Shown piece after piece: positions 1 to 11,702 of a stretch of DNA of 64,000 nt. The DNA is from Paraconiothyrium sp. Pb-2020. Lineage: Eukaryota; Ascomycota; Dothideomycetes; Pleosporales; Didymosphaeriaceae. A program made the position numbers and the translations under genes. The stretch spans positions 3,133,768 through 3,197,767 of the forward strand of contig JAJUBI010000007.1 in assembly GCA_022419385.1 (NCBI GenBank), written 5' to 3'. Within the stretch, counting starts at the first letter, position 1, and each line of letters opens with the position of its first letter. The notes beneath the pieces were generated by a model, which searched no databases, was not told where the DNA came from, and worked only from the letters and a program-made list of their open reading frames with translations.

Positions 1-3000
1 TGTTGGATTTCAACTCCTCCTTCTCTTCCTGCAGGGTTCCTAGCCGACGTTGCAGGCTATCCAACGTATCCACATCTTTCCGATGCGTGGCGTCTCGTGC
101 ATCCAGTTCCTGCTTTAAGGTTTTCAACTCGGATTGTTCCATAGACATCTGTAGCGTCAAATGGTCCTTCTCCTTCTGCAACACCACTGTACTGCTCTGT
201 AGTTGTTTTAGTGAAGCCACACTCTTCTCCTGTGCCCTATGCGCGACATCGATCTTCTCTTTGAGCCCTGTAATCGTCGACACGTGTTCATTGAGTTGGG
301 CCTTGAGTTGGTCCTTCTCTCGCGCATGATCTGCTGCTCCGTTGGCCAGGCGTGTAAGCTCCGCCTTGGTGTTCTTGAGATCGTCTTCCTTTGAGCGATT
401 CGCTTCTGACGCTTGTGCCATCAGTTGTTTCAGACTTGCGAGTTGAGAAGACAATGAGGTCGCCTCATCGGTAGCCCGTCGACTCTCAGCCGATTTCACC
501 ATCGTTTGTCTCTCAAGGTCCGCAAGCTCCAAAGCCAAAGCAGGTGCTTCTGCGGCGGCCGACTGAGCCTTCTGCAGATCTTTCCTCATCTGGGTGTTTG
601 CATTGCGCACCTGCTCAGCTTCGGAAGCCAATTCGTGAATCTTGCTTTCGGCATGGCTGAGATCACCGGCCAACTTATCCTTCTCTACTTGAGACTCTCG
701 AAGAAGGACATCCTTGCCATCTCTCTCAAGTGCGAGTTTGTTGATGCATCCCTGGTATAGAGTCTCTTTCGCCTCAAGAGTCGCCTGCCATATCATGTTA
801 AGTCAATCCCATGCTCTCCAATATATCGTACCTTGATAGTGGACAATTCCTCTGCCTGATCCTCCAGTCTTTGTTGAACATGACCGAGCTCAGTTTGCTC
901 TTCCCGCAAGTCTTCCCTAGCTTTTTCGAGCTGTTTCCGTAGCTTTTCCGCTTCTTGTTCAGTCTGTACGGACTCCGAGTCGTGCTCGTACGACTTTTCT
1001 TTGAAAGTCTCGAGCTCCGACTCTAGGAAAGAGCATCGGGCTTTCACATCCGCCTCCTGCTGTCGAGAGATACGCATGGTCTCTTCGAGCTTCTCGCACT
1101 GTTCCTTTTGCATTTCGAATTGCTGGAAGAAGTGCTCTTTCAACTGCTGGGTTTTTTGACATTCTTTAGAGACGTCTTCATATCTCAAAATATCCTCACG
1201 TAGCGTGGAAAGCTGATCTTGAAAGTAGGCCCGAATGTCCTCATTAGGGTTCCGGATGCTTTCGACGGACCAACTGATGTTGTTCATCTTCGAATTAACG
1301 CTGCAGATGATGTTAGCCGATAGCCAATGCTCTGACGAAGGCGACCTACTTCTCATGGATGAATCGTAGCATTACTTCCGCCTTCCGTACGTCACTAATG
1401 GTGAGCATGGGAATAGCTTGAATACTACGAAGAGCGTCTAAACATTCTTTCAGGCGGATGTCCCCCTCCTGCTCTGCCGATTTGTCATCCAAAGAGCCTT
1501 GAACGTCCCCAACCTTCTCCAGGATAACTGCTCGATTCTCGTCTAGACTAGCTGTTATGGCTTGAACTGCAGGCAAGATTTGTTGCTCGAGATTTGAGCT
1601 CTTCTTCTTTTCTTCATTGTAATCGGCAGTCAGCTTCTGCATTTGCTTGCGGACAATGTGGTAACGGCCTTCGGTAGACATGAGCTGGTTGAAGCAGTCG
1701 TGCATCGCGGCTCTCATATGTCGCTGGCTGGTGTTCAAAGCGTCGACGGTCTGTAGAAAATCACGCTGCAGTGCTAATTTCTCTTGCTCGGCTTCGTCAA
1801 TTGAAACCCTCATAAGGTTATCGCACGTCTTGCGGTGGGCTTCAGCTTGGATTTTGAGCCTAGCGTAGTCGCCTTCCATGCCCTTCACATACTTCTGTAA
1901 CCGCGTGGTCGAGTCAGACACCTTTTGCATCCTACCCTCTAGGCTATCGTTTCGAGCTTGTAGGTTTTGGATGAGGTTATTCTGCTGACCAATTGTCTCC
2001 CGCAACGAAGTAACAGTATCCTCATGGGCTTTTGCATTGATGTCAAGGATATTGCGCGCCTTAGTATCGCCAGCACGAAGACACATAGCCATCATGTTCA
2101 GTATGGCTTCATGTTCAGGAGACGTAGAGAGAGTGGTCCCATGGTTGAGATTCCTCAAGTCTGGCGGTGCTGTCGGGCCCTTGGTGCGCTTTTTGGTTCG
2201 CATTTTGCTGATACGGTTGGACGAGTCTTGGCCTAGTTTCTCATGGAGCATGGAATCATGGACTTGTCGCGATTGAGACAAGTGTTCAGATCCGGGATGA
2301 ACATCGAAGACGTTGGTATGGGCGTCTGAACGAGGAGGGCTAGCATGGGCAGCAGAAGCCTCTGACTGGGCAAAGTCTTGTATATAGCTTGTCGGACAAT
2401 GGGAATCTTGGGAGTTTGAAGTCGCCTCCGTGTTACCACCATGATTATGCGGTTTTGGTTGGACGGATTCAAGATCGTAAGTCTCGTGCATGACAGGCGG
2501 GTTCTCTGGCTCAAGATGTCTACGTGCAACAGTCTGAGGTCTACTGGTGCAGCGGGTATCATGACGTCCTGAGCCATGCTCTGTGTTTCCTTCACCTCGA
2601 GGTGGGACAACATGCGTGTATGGACTGTTTTGAGGTCCATGGGACATGGTCTCATTAGTTGGTCGTAAGGCTATTAGGCCAGGCGTTCCTTCCATACCTT
2701 CCAAGGGAAGCATAGGCGTCGAGCTGTTCTGAGCTCGAGAAGTTTGATGGTCGTTCAGTTCGTCATGCGAAGCTATGGGTGCGGCTTCAGGATGGTGAGA
2801 CTGAAGTGCTTCCTTTGCCACTGCGTACTCGTACGTAAGGATAGACGCCTTGTTCTCTTGTAATCCCGGGTATACCCCGTCTCGTGTGGTCGTATGGGGA
2901 TTCTCTGAGATGGAATCATGGGGTGCATTGTGTTGGGAATTCGGCGGCCAAGTGGCGGTGGCGACCGTGGCAGTGGCAGTGGCATCAAGGCGGCGCGGCT

Positions 3001-3927
3001 TTGGTTTCCTTCCCTTCTTCGACTTTTTGTCCTTAGGGCGACGTTCGGGACGTGATCCTTTGATTGGGTGGTCAATCTGGGCTGGACGTTGCTCGGCACT
3101 GGCAAGCGGAGTCAGTACATGAGGACAAGACACGCAATGCAGTCTAAGAGGAGTCTTCATACATAATGTCTCTAGCTGTCTGCCTGGAAGCTGCAGATGC
3201 AACGTCCACATCGGATGTAGCATTTCTGTCCATCTCAAGAGGTCCGAACGATCTCTGCACCGTCTGAGAGCCTTGATGCGCTGGATCATTGAAATGCACG
3301 ACAGATAACTCAGGGAATTGGTCGAAGTTCTTGGGTTCTAGATGAAGTTAGCTTTTGTCATACATGGTCCACTGTGGTTTTACCATCCGCTTGGTTCCCA
3401 TCGATGTTCCGAGAAGCAGTGCTCTCGAGTGAGGAAGACGGCTTCGGAGCAACCGTCGCGTCTTCACGTGGCCTCTGCATGAGTGGCATTTGCCGCGCAG
3501 GTTTGTTGAAGGTGTTGAAGGTGTTCGGAGTTGCGAATGAGAAAACAGACCCTTGTACCTCTTTCGGCTTTTCGAGTTGTTTGACCACAAACGTGGAATC
3601 TACTGTTGTGCCTGGCTTTTTGGAAAGCCCACAACGCGAGAGCAGAGCCTCGTCTGCCTTGTTAGGCTGCTCTGAGCTCTGCCTCCAGATATTTTCACGG
3701 TCATGCTCAAGGTCTTCGGGGATATACTCGGGTTGTACGTCACACTGTGTCTCAGGTACGGCAGTGTCACTGTTGGGCACCTGAACGACACTCTCATTAA
3801 TACCACACTCATTGTCGCTAGAGTCAGGGATGATTTCGTTTCGCAGTTGTGACGGACGATGGGAGCTGACTGGCTGCTTCCCTTTCCTGTCGGACATCGC
3901 GCTTGCGGGTCGGTGCTTTTCGGACAA
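1..3927 (-). CDS. Long coiled-coil protein, 3'-truncated by window edge
   Basis: I do not recognise a named family. Exons on the minus strand are 3927-3384, 3337-3163, 3098-1350, 1300-832 and 784-<1. Introns are 46, 64, 49 and 47 bases; all have GT-AG ends and the codon phases join exactly, giving about 1240 codons so far. The start is the ATG at 3927 (MSEKHRPASAM). The first ~430 residues are disordered and rich in Ser, Pro, His and Lys-Arg runs. From about residue 470 onward the sequence is almost uninterrupted heptad coiled coil rich in Glu, Lys, Gln and Leu, continuing off the left edge. This suggests a structural or tethering protein (spindle, septum or vesicle tether are possible), but nothing identifies the site. 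The acceptors at 3338 and 3099 were chosen because alternative frames across 3100-3340 end in stops or give unnatural sequence. Confidence 0.75.
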
Positions 3928-4808
3928 GGATCGGCTGGCGTTGATTTCGACAACAGCAGCTTAACGAATTGGAAGTAAGCGATAGGTGACATGGGACGAG
4001 TTGAAATAGAGGGAGTAGTGAGGAATGGGTCGTGAAGGATGGACTAATGGGTGAGAGGAGTGGCTGCCATCCAGAGCACCTTCCGCTGATCACGAGGAAG
4101 TCGCGGTTGCCGTTGCTGCAACTCGACGATTGGAGCATCACTAACCATTGTCAGGAGCGCACATGGTATATTTGCAATAAATACGGTGTTGGTAAGCTCT
4201 GCTCGGACATATCGGGCGCTTGCTGCACAGTGTAGTCGTGGATAGAGCTTGGTGGTCCTCTCACGCATATGGTAACCACATATGATTTACACCGCACCGC
4301 AGAGTGTGGCGATATCTAGAGTTCATTGTTTCGCAGTACCGCTAGCAGACGTGAGAATTTACCAGATAATCAAAATGAGCGAAGCTTGTAGACGTTGATA
4401 TCCTAGCATGGGTTGCCTTGCGGGTCCTGTAATAGTATTCTTGAGAAGCGGATTCATAGTTCAAAATGGTACAGCGAGCTAGATGCGGTTGTAATAAGGC
4501 CGATATCAGTCGTATATTCTGCTTCCCACTGTATAACATGTGCACTCATGTCCGTTCGCCCAACATGTATTCTTCTTATGCATCAACACTTGCTTATCTT
4601 TTACGGTAATTGGCTACCCGGACTAGTCGAAATAGGTGAAAGAGCTCAAACGCAGTTTAGACCTTCTCGGGGGTGAAAGCGGCACGCGCGACGTGCGCGC
4701 AGGGGCCTTCCAAAGTTGGCAGGCTGCTGCGTGCTCATATTTATATAAACTTCTGACATATCGTGCATCCCCAAGCCACCCCCACTCTCCCATACAACTC
4801 ACACGAGC
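3928..4808. other. Divergent intergenic region
   Basis: This 881-base space separates the divergently transcribed coiled-coil gene (minus) and the F-box-like gene (plus). I see no convincing gene. It should hold both promoters; the only clear element is the TATA-like box at 4742-4749. Confidence 0.6.
4742..4749 (+). promoter_or_regulatory. TATA-like box
   Basis: The sequence TATATAAA lies 59 bases upstream of the ATG at 4809. Position and sequence fit a core promoter element for the plus-strand gene. Confidence 0.4.
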
Positions 4809-5987
4809 ATGGACCGGAAGCGCATGTTGCCGGGCCAGGCCTTGATGGCGAAATCAAGCACCAAAGGCAAACCTGCGAACAAAATGGCCAACATCTCGTT
4901 TGATTTTACCTCGCTCCCGGTGGAGCTCCGCGTGCTGGTTTACCAAGCCTACCTGGATGTCGAAGTTGCAAAAGTACCACGCCTTCTTCGAGCACAACCG
5001 GATCGTTATGAGCCTCTTCACTTCGGCATCAGTCACCCTATGAACTCAGGTGCAATTGTCGGTCCTCTCTTGAGTATCTGCTACGCCTTCAACGGTTCTT
5101 CAGTTGAATCTTTCGGCGAGATCATGCGTTTGGCCGGACTAAACTCACCTCATCAGCCAAGCGGAGTCTATCGAATTGTTCTGACTGGGAAGCCGTTGCC
5201 CGCACTTCCTGGGTACAACTACCACGGCATCTCCGAAGTTATCCGCAATGGCGGCGTGATGGATTCGATCAGAGAGGTAGAGGTTCTTTCACATATGGAA
5301 CCAGGCTCTATTCTCAATCCCCAGAACTGGCTCGACGGTGTAACGCTCTGTCCAAACGTCCAATACCTTAACATCGTCCTCAAGCCTAGGGCCATAATAG
5401 GCAAGTCCAAGCCGAGGATCCCAAATAACCGACCGAAAGACGATGCTCCGCTTTTCGAAGAGCGTCTGTCGGAGTATCACGCTCGCAACCTGGGCCGCTT
5501 CGTTGGCGTGTTTGAAGACTCTTCGAGAATGAGGAGGGCCATGGCAAACCGCGATCACATACTGCTCCGATGGTACCATACACTAGTTGAAGAATATGGC
5601 GCGGACTTTGAGAGCAAGCCCGAATTCAGCAATCCCGAGGGCGACCATGAATTTCATTTGCTCTCTGTCGAACAGGTAGTGGAGCAATACCGGCTGCGTG
5701 AGCTTCTCAAATGCCGCCACCTTAAAGTTGCTCGCTTCAACTACTCTATCGGATGTACTTGTTTTAGTCCGGGTTGTTTAACTGTCCATCTCGGCCTTGG
5801 GCCGATTCGAGCTCAAGAAGGCAGTGTGCGCGACGCTACACGAAATGATTTCCAGGAACTGATGAGAAAGGTGGCATTCTGGTTGCAAAATGAGTTTGCC
5901 ACGGAGAATCGGCAGTGGGTCTTTGTGCAAAGTGTGATGGTACCTCAAAAGGAGCCGTCGAATATTTATTACAAGCAGGCGTCATAG
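4809..5987 (+). CDS. F-box/2EXR-like fungal protein
   Basis: An intronless gene of 392 codons. Around residues 30-47 there is a motif of the form FTSLPVELRVLVYQAYL, which matches the start of F-box-like or 2EXR domains common in Dothideomycetes: a short LPxELR helix followed by a hydrophobic helix. In F-box proteins this segment would contact Skp1 in an SCF ubiquitin ligase; in 2EXR proteins no function is known. The rest has no recognisable repeats (no LRR, WD or Kelch). Near the C-terminus there is a CTCFSPGC cluster (about residues 316-323). The start is the first in-frame ATG, 59 bases after a TATA-like box. Two further in-frame Mets at residues 5 and 13 are possible starts, and a fourth at 26 leaves the motif intact. 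Confidence 0.7.
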   Translation: MDRKRMLPGQALMAKSSTKGKPANKMANISFDFTSLPVELRVLVYQAYLDVEVAKVPRLLRAQPDRYEPLHFGISHPMNSGAIVGPLLSICYAFNGSSVESFGEIMRLAGLNSPHQPSGVYRIVLTGKPLPALPGYNYHGISEVIRNGGVMDSIREVEVLSHMEPGSILNPQNWLDGVTLCPNVQYLNIVLKPRAIIGKSKPRIPNNRPKDDAPLFEERLSEYHARNLGRFVGVFEDSSRMRRAMANRDHILLRWYHTLVEEYGADFESKPEFSNPEGDHEFHLLSVEQVVEQYRLRELLKCRHLKVARFNYSIGCTCFSPGCLTVHLGLGPIRAQEGSVRDATRNDFQELMRKVAFWLQNEFATENRQWVFVQSVMVPQKEPSNIYYKQAS

Positions 5988-6886
5988 CTGTCTGAGATGT
6001 AGTTGGTTCGGCCAGCGATCGCTCTCGCATCTGTCTACCTGGCTGGGAAGGTCAGATGTGTCCGGTGGATGCAAGAGAGTTCGGAGGAGTCCGAAATGGC
6101 TATGCACCAACGGTGGTTGTTGACGATGCACAAATTTCTGGTAATCGCTCTGCCTCAGGATAACTGCGGCTTCCTCGGGGTACTTGTCAAAGCGTGCTTC
6201 CGTTATCTTCCCCTTTCTGAATGAATTTAAAATCATTTGTTTCTTCCAGATGCCCATTCCTGTCGTGTCCCCAGCTCATTGGCGTGCTATCTCTTGCCAC
6301 AATCGTGCTTGTTCTCACATGTTCGCTCATTCATTCCGCAGGCGGCCGCGATTCACCCAGCATCCATGACAACTGCGCCGCCATGTGTCCAACCCTCGTT
6401 GCGACTCCTGCAAATTAATCGCCTCGTCCCGTCGTCCCACGTTCAGGTCTCGGCTCTTCCCCTGTCGGCAAAACACGCAGCCCTGGCGGCGCTTCACATA
6501 AACCAGCAGCCAATCAGACGTGCCAACGTACCCCTGCCGCTGCACTGTGATTCTCCCGCCTCAACACCTGTCCTGGATACGCGCCCGCGCTCACCAATCC
6601 GCATCGACTATCGCACCAAGCCCTCAGCATTGTGAACCCAGTGCTCACAATTAGAATACCTGCAGCCGGCAGACTACGCGATCCGTCACTGGCAGCATGG
6701 CTAACCGCCCGCGCAGCACATGTCGCGGGGTAGGGTATACGATGGGGCGACAATATAGGGACGCCTGCTCGCTGATGTGGGACACTCGCACTCCCGCACA
6801 CAAGGCACACGATTGTGGTGTGCACTCGTACCACCGGACCCAAACCCATCTCGTATACTCTGCACTGCACTACCTACCGAGTCATC
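5988..6886. other. Intergenic region, no gene seen
   Basis: These 899 bases lie between two plus-strand genes. Several short open frames on both strands are GC-rich and lack protein-like composition or splice support. I treat the region as 3' UTR plus promoter. Confidence 0.5.
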
Positions 6887-7523
6887 ATGGCCAGAGCTTC
6901 TGCTGCATACTGGCTGCTGTCCCTCCTGGTGCTTGCACAGAAAGTCGTCGCCCAAGATGCGACACCGACGCACACAGACCAGATACCGCGGCTCACACAC
7001 CGAATGCAGGGTACAACGGCGGCGACGACAACCCATTGGATCCTAGCGATGCGGGAGCTGCGGGTGAGCAGAAAGGCGGCTTCTCCCTCTCTAAAGGTGG
7101 ATTGGCAGCTATCATCGTCGTGATTAGCCTTGTGGTCGTTGTTGGAGGTGAGACCCATCATTGCAACCGTTCCTATTCACAAGCACTAACATCCCCGTAG
7201 TCGCTTCCGCCGTCCTCTTCTGGCTCGCAAAAAAACGTCAATGGGACGTCCGCCAGTCTCTACGCCGCGCATCTCGCCGTATCACAGGCCGCTCGACCGC
7301 CGATCTGTCTGCTGCAAAACGCCAGAACCGCCGCACAGGTGTCCGTCTTGACTCGCCTCCCGCAGGGCGACGGGCCCGACCTGGCCAGGAGAAGGACCTT
7401 GAGAAGGGCCTATCGGACAACCCCAAGCGCGGAACGACAACAACCAAGATCACAAGCACGTTTGATTTGGAAACCCCGACGCCCAAGGCTGGCTGGAAAA
7501 TGAGTCTGCCGGGGAAGAAGTGA
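6887..7523 (+). CDS. Single-pass membrane protein with a probable one-base frame break
   Basis: Exon 1 starts at the ATG 6887 and encodes a clear signal peptide (MARASAAYWLLSLLVLAQKV, cleavage after AQ). The luminal part becomes protein-like in another frame from about 6988 (AAHTPNAGYNGGDDNP, then GAAGEQKGGFSLSKG). A transmembrane segment (AAIIVVISLVVVVG-VASAVLFW) spans the intron 7148-7200 (GTGAGA...GTAG). A basic cytoplasmic tail ends at 7523. No GT-AG pair can bridge 6887-7010, and a single missing base near 6987 joins the two frames exactly. The topology resembles fungal wall-sensor or Mid2-like orphan membrane proteins, but there is no domain to assign. It is either an assembly error or a recent frameshift mutation. 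Confidence 0.65.
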
Positions 7524-8424
7524 GCGAAGACCGTTTACCAACCACTCTCCTTGATGCCCTTGATGCTCTGAGACGACGTGAAGCAGCCCGGTAAGCTGCA
7601 CCGTCGAGTCTGGGGTTTTGACTACGGCGGGCTCGCTCCCTGCTGTACGGCAGCGTCGCCCATGCGAATCCCAACCCGCTCCTGCGAAGGAAATTCGATC
7701 CACTAATCAGTACTGGATCAAGACACTGTACCTGTCATGGCCAAGGTCACTGGCTATTGATGCGGCCACGGCGGGACGAGATATATTCTGTACATTTGTT
7801 AGAGCTACCGCTACCCTTTGATATCCACTTGAATCTTATGTTGGCCACATGGCTATTTTCCACCACGTTTCGCTCGACCACATTCACTTCTCCCTATCTA
7901 CCTCTCACTCACAGTGTCACTAACCAATGCCAGCATATCTCAAAAGTCAGTCGTCGCGTTTCATTCGCGCTTTCGCTAATGCTGCATGAACGATGTCAAA
8001 CGAAACCGCTCTCGCGTCACCAGCCGCTAAGGCACACTTGTCGATCGAGTCTAACGAATAACTCTAACCGCGCCGTTGGATCCTCCGAGCGACATCCAAA
8101 TTCCAGAATTGCGGCGTAGTCGAGCTCCGATGCGATGTCACCATGTGCGGCACAGTCTCGCGTCGCACTAACCCACCACTCGCGATGTTCCTCCCACGAC
8201 TAGTACGCATCTCATACCTGAACTGGTATAGCGCTTACGCTGGAATGGGATCATGTAAGACGAACTCATTCAATTTGCCTGAGGAAGGTAATGCTTTGCG
8301 CCGCAGGGTACGCCGTGAATCGTGGCGTAGTCTTTTATAAACCTGCTCGTGCACGTTCAATGATCGTTGTGATTCAGTTGCATCAATTGCCATCGCGAGA
8401 CAGCGTCAGGAGCAGATATACAAC
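7524..8424. other. Intergenic region with TATA-like box
   Basis: These 901 bases separate the membrane-protein gene from the monooxygenase gene. I see no gene. A TATAA element at 8336-8340 lies 85 bases before the ATG at 8425 and probably belongs to the monooxygenase promoter. Confidence 0.5.
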
Positions 8425-10172
8425 ATGACGAAGATTGCGATCGTAGGAGCAGGTAAGCGAAACATCTTTCCTGATATTGAAAAATGCGACTGATGAAAGA
8501 TGCAGGTCCCGCGGGCATGGTAGCACTAAAGGAGTTCAGGGACCTTGGATACGACGTCACGGTGTTTGAGAAGAGAAGCGATGTAGGCGGCGTTTGGACG
8601 TGGACGGAAGATGCAGACTCTACAACCGCGCTGAAGGAGACTAAGCTGTGCAACAACAAGTATTCGGTACGTGACCTGATCGTTAAGCTAGTGATAAGTG
8701 CTGATCAGCTCAAACGCAGCTTGTCTTGCCCGATCATCCACTACCTGAAGGTACACCAACTCTCATATCGATTAAGTCAAAGTTACTCACGCTCAAAATT
8801 AGGTTTCCCATGGATTGTTTCCGCTCCTGAACTAAGTTCCTACTTCAGCTCCTACGCCAAACACTTCGATCTCTACCGCAACATCCACTTTAACAAAACC
8901 GTCACAAACCTCACCAGAGACCACACCAACCGAAAATGGCAGCTTACGTTGTCAGACGCAACGTCTACTCCCATGTCCTTTGACAAGGTTGTCTGGTGTA
9001 CAGGCGGCTTTGTAAAGCCGAAGCGCCTCACCCTTCCTGGTCAAGAAACCTTCAAAGGTCGCATCCTGCACTCCTCGCAAGCACGCGACCTCTCTGCATT
9101 CAAAAACCAGAATGTTGTCGTCCTGGGCATCGGTAACACAGCCGCGGACGTCGCAAACGCACTCGTCCAACGCGGGGCAGGCAAGATCTACTTCTCGCAC
9201 CGACGCGGCGCGAAGATCCTGCGACCTTCCGACCCAAAGACGGGAGTGCCTTCGGATATTCAGCTCACGACAAGTCTCGTGCCCATCACCTGGTGGATTC
9301 AAAAGCACTGTCCCTCCGTATACGGCTGGATGATGGACAGCGCCGTTGCGCAAAACTTCAATGAAAACTGGGGTGTGAACAAACCCGAATGGGGACTCAC
9401 CGAATCCCCAAGCATGGGCGATGGCCAGCACGTCGTGGTTTGCAGCCAGGACCTCGTGCCCAATATTCAGAGCGGAAGCATACTCTCGGTACCAGGCATC
9501 AAAGCTCTCACCGGGCCTAAATCTGTAGAATTCGACAACGGACAAGTAGCTGAAGACATCGACGCCATCATCCTGTGCATAGGCTACGCCGACGACATGG
9601 ACATCCTGAAGGAAGCTATTGAGTTCACCCCCGCGCAAGGCGACATCCCAGCGCTTCCAAACTTGTATATGAATATCTTCCCACCCAAGTACGCGGAGTC
9701 CTTCGCCCACCTTTCCCTAACGCATCTTTTCGCCGCCCAGATCCCCGGCCGCGTCCTCGCCGCCCTCGCTCTGCCACAGATATGGGCTGGTCGCTCACCC
9801 CTACCATCCCTCCCTACAATGACATCTTGGATCACAGCTCACCAAACCTGGGTCAGAGGCCGCATCGCCAAAGCTGGGCCCAACGGCAACGGCTACCAAG
9901 AAGTCGACAACGGTGACTGGAGTTATTTCCTGCACGAGGCGGCGGGGACAGGGTTGTATGAGTATGTGGGATGGGGACGGAGGGCGTGGGGCTTATGGTG
10001 GAAGGATAGGGATTTGTATCGTGCGATAAGTAATTTGCCGATATGTACTTATAGCTACAAGGTCTTCGATATGGGAAAGAGAAGGCCGTGGGAGGGGGCG
10101 AGGCAGGCGCTGATTGATGCTTGGAGGGAGTTGGAGGAGTTGAAGAGGGGCGGGGAGAAGAAGGATAGGTAG
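8425..10172 (+). CDS. Flavin-containing monooxygenase (FMO-like)
   Basis: Exons are 8425-8452, 8506-8666, 8720-8750 and 8803-10172 (529 aa). Introns are 53, 53 and 52 bases with GTAAGC, GTACGT and GTACAC donors. The first intron splits the N-terminal FAD-binding GxGxxG motif, which reads IVGAGPAG after splicing. A second dinucleotide-binding motif, VVLGIGNTAADVA (about residue 200), is the NADPH site, and the FMO-type segment FKGRILHSSQ precedes it. Members use NADPH and O2 to oxygenate soft nucleophiles (N, S) or act as Baeyer-Villiger enzymes. In fungi many serve detoxification or secondary metabolism. The substrate cannot be read from sequence, and no biosynthetic core gene is adjacent. 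The C-terminus (WGRRAWGLWWKDRDLY) is typical of fungal dimethylaniline-monooxygenase-like proteins. The family is confident, the role is not. Confidence 0.9.
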
Positions 10173-10363
10173 GGTTGAGGGGGGTTCGTGGTGTGAGGAT
10201 ACAAACTGTATATAATGGCCTTGCTGTATCGAGAGGTTCCGAACTTATACATAGCTACAAGCATAGCTATGGCTTTCTACGTGCAATCGCAACCGGGAAA
10301 CATCCGTAAATCACACACATCCGATCACCACCATCCCTGGGCGTGATGCGACCTCGATGCAAC

Positions 10364-11090
10364 TTACCGGCGCCTAGAGATGACGCGCGTGTCAATGAAC
10401 AGTCTCCGAAACGTGGATTTTCCCCTCATTGACGACTTTATATCGCTCTCGATGGTCACGTCACCCAAATAACGTTTCCTCTTGTGATGGCGTGCGCCTG
10501 CCCAGCCGCCCAGCCCGATCAGAATCACGACCAGGAGCACTCCAATGACAATTCCAATGACGACGCCAGAGGCCATCTTGCCATCACCTTTGCCGGCACC
10601 CCCGGAGGGCCCTGTCGGGTTCGGAAACAAATCATCAATGATCTTGGGCATTGTTTGACGTGTGCTGCTCAACACAGGGTCACACATTCTGGTGATATTC
10701 TTTGCCTGCACGGAGAATCTTGTGAGCTGAAGTACACACACTTGGGCGGGCAATGCGTACCGTGCTGTCAGAAGATAAACAGAGCTGTAACAAAGTCAGC
10801 TGGTTGGCTGTCTTCGCATGGTTGTTGGCTGCTATGGCTTCGCGCACCGAGTTAATGGCGAAGATTCCGAAAGCAATGGTTGCTGCTAACGCAGCGATCT
10901 GGAGAACGAGATTGACGATAAACTGAGCGATGGGCGGTCGTAACTCGGATTCTGAGATCGTGTCGCCTGACTCGATTTGTGGTTTCTCTTCTTTATTTGG
11001 TGGTGTCGGCTCATGTGGGGTAGTTGATGGTGGTTTGTGAGCCGCTTCGTGAGGTACTTTCGTATGAGGTGCAGTGTTGGATTGCGCCAT
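10364..11090 (-). CDS. Two-helix membrane protein of unknown function
   Basis: Exons are 11090-10761 and 10705-10364 (223 aa). The 55-base intron joins in phase 0. The N-terminal ~45 residues are Pro/Thr/His-rich and cytoplasmic-looking. They are followed by a hydrophobic helix (FIVNLVLQIAALAATIAFGIFAI, about 57-79). The middle is a short Asn/Ser/Thr stretch, and a second strong transmembrane segment (GVVIGIVIGVLLVVILIGLGG, about 155-175) precedes a basic tail rich in Arg and Lys. I recognise no family. The Gly/Ser-rich linker before the second helix and the His/Lys tail after it resemble fungal single-pass surface proteins. The gene is head-to-tail with the next minus-strand membrane protein at 11.7-13.3 kb, but there is no evidence that they work together. 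Confidence 0.7.
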
Positions 11091-11702
11091 GATTCAAGCA
11101 GGCTCGTGATGTAGACGATGTTATTCTCAGCAGCAAATCATAATTATACAGTATGTTTATGAGTTTGCTCATCTAGAAGTCCGAGGACGCTGCGCGCGGC
11201 GGAGAAAGGCTGAACAGGTAGGTAGGTGTTTGATTTACGTCCAACTATTGAGCTTCAGTGCTTCTCATTTACATAGCCTCCTAAGGGGGGCCAAAGAGGG
11301 CGCGCCGAGCACTTGTAAGGGCATGTGTTGCGCAAGCTGATGCCAATCTGCTGGGCAGCCCGTCTAGGCGTCCGTCCCCATCCGAATGCGGGTCTCAACG
11401 TCGTATGCGTGTGGTAGGTCCCTGTCTGTCCTTGCTATCAGAACGATTCAGCTGAAAGCCATGTGCTGCGCCGTGTGCCTACATGCCCTTTCCCCGTTGG
11501 AGCGGGGTGTGGGAAAAGCAAGGCTGAATGTGCGGCTGAAGCGCCATTTACACGCACGAAGTGGCTGTGTCGTATTTGAGCTCGTCTAGCTGTCGTCACG
11601 TGGGAGGCGCGTCAGGCTCCTAGGGATGATCAATGCGGGCTGTCTTCGTTCGAGAGTAAGTAATGCGACGGGAGACAAGACGCATTTCGAATTATACAGG
11701 AG
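11091..11702. other. Intergenic region, no gene seen
   Basis: These 612 bases lie between two minus-strand genes: the promoter of the 10.4-11.1 kb gene and the 3' end of the 11.7-13.3 kb gene. I see nothing beyond short shadow frames. Confidence 0.5.

Noticed and set aside
6237..6635. 132-codon plus-strand frame upstream of the membrane protein
   Set aside because: Starts with TTT/Pro/Ser-rich text, no ATG start of quality and no domain; treated as promoter/UTR sequence.
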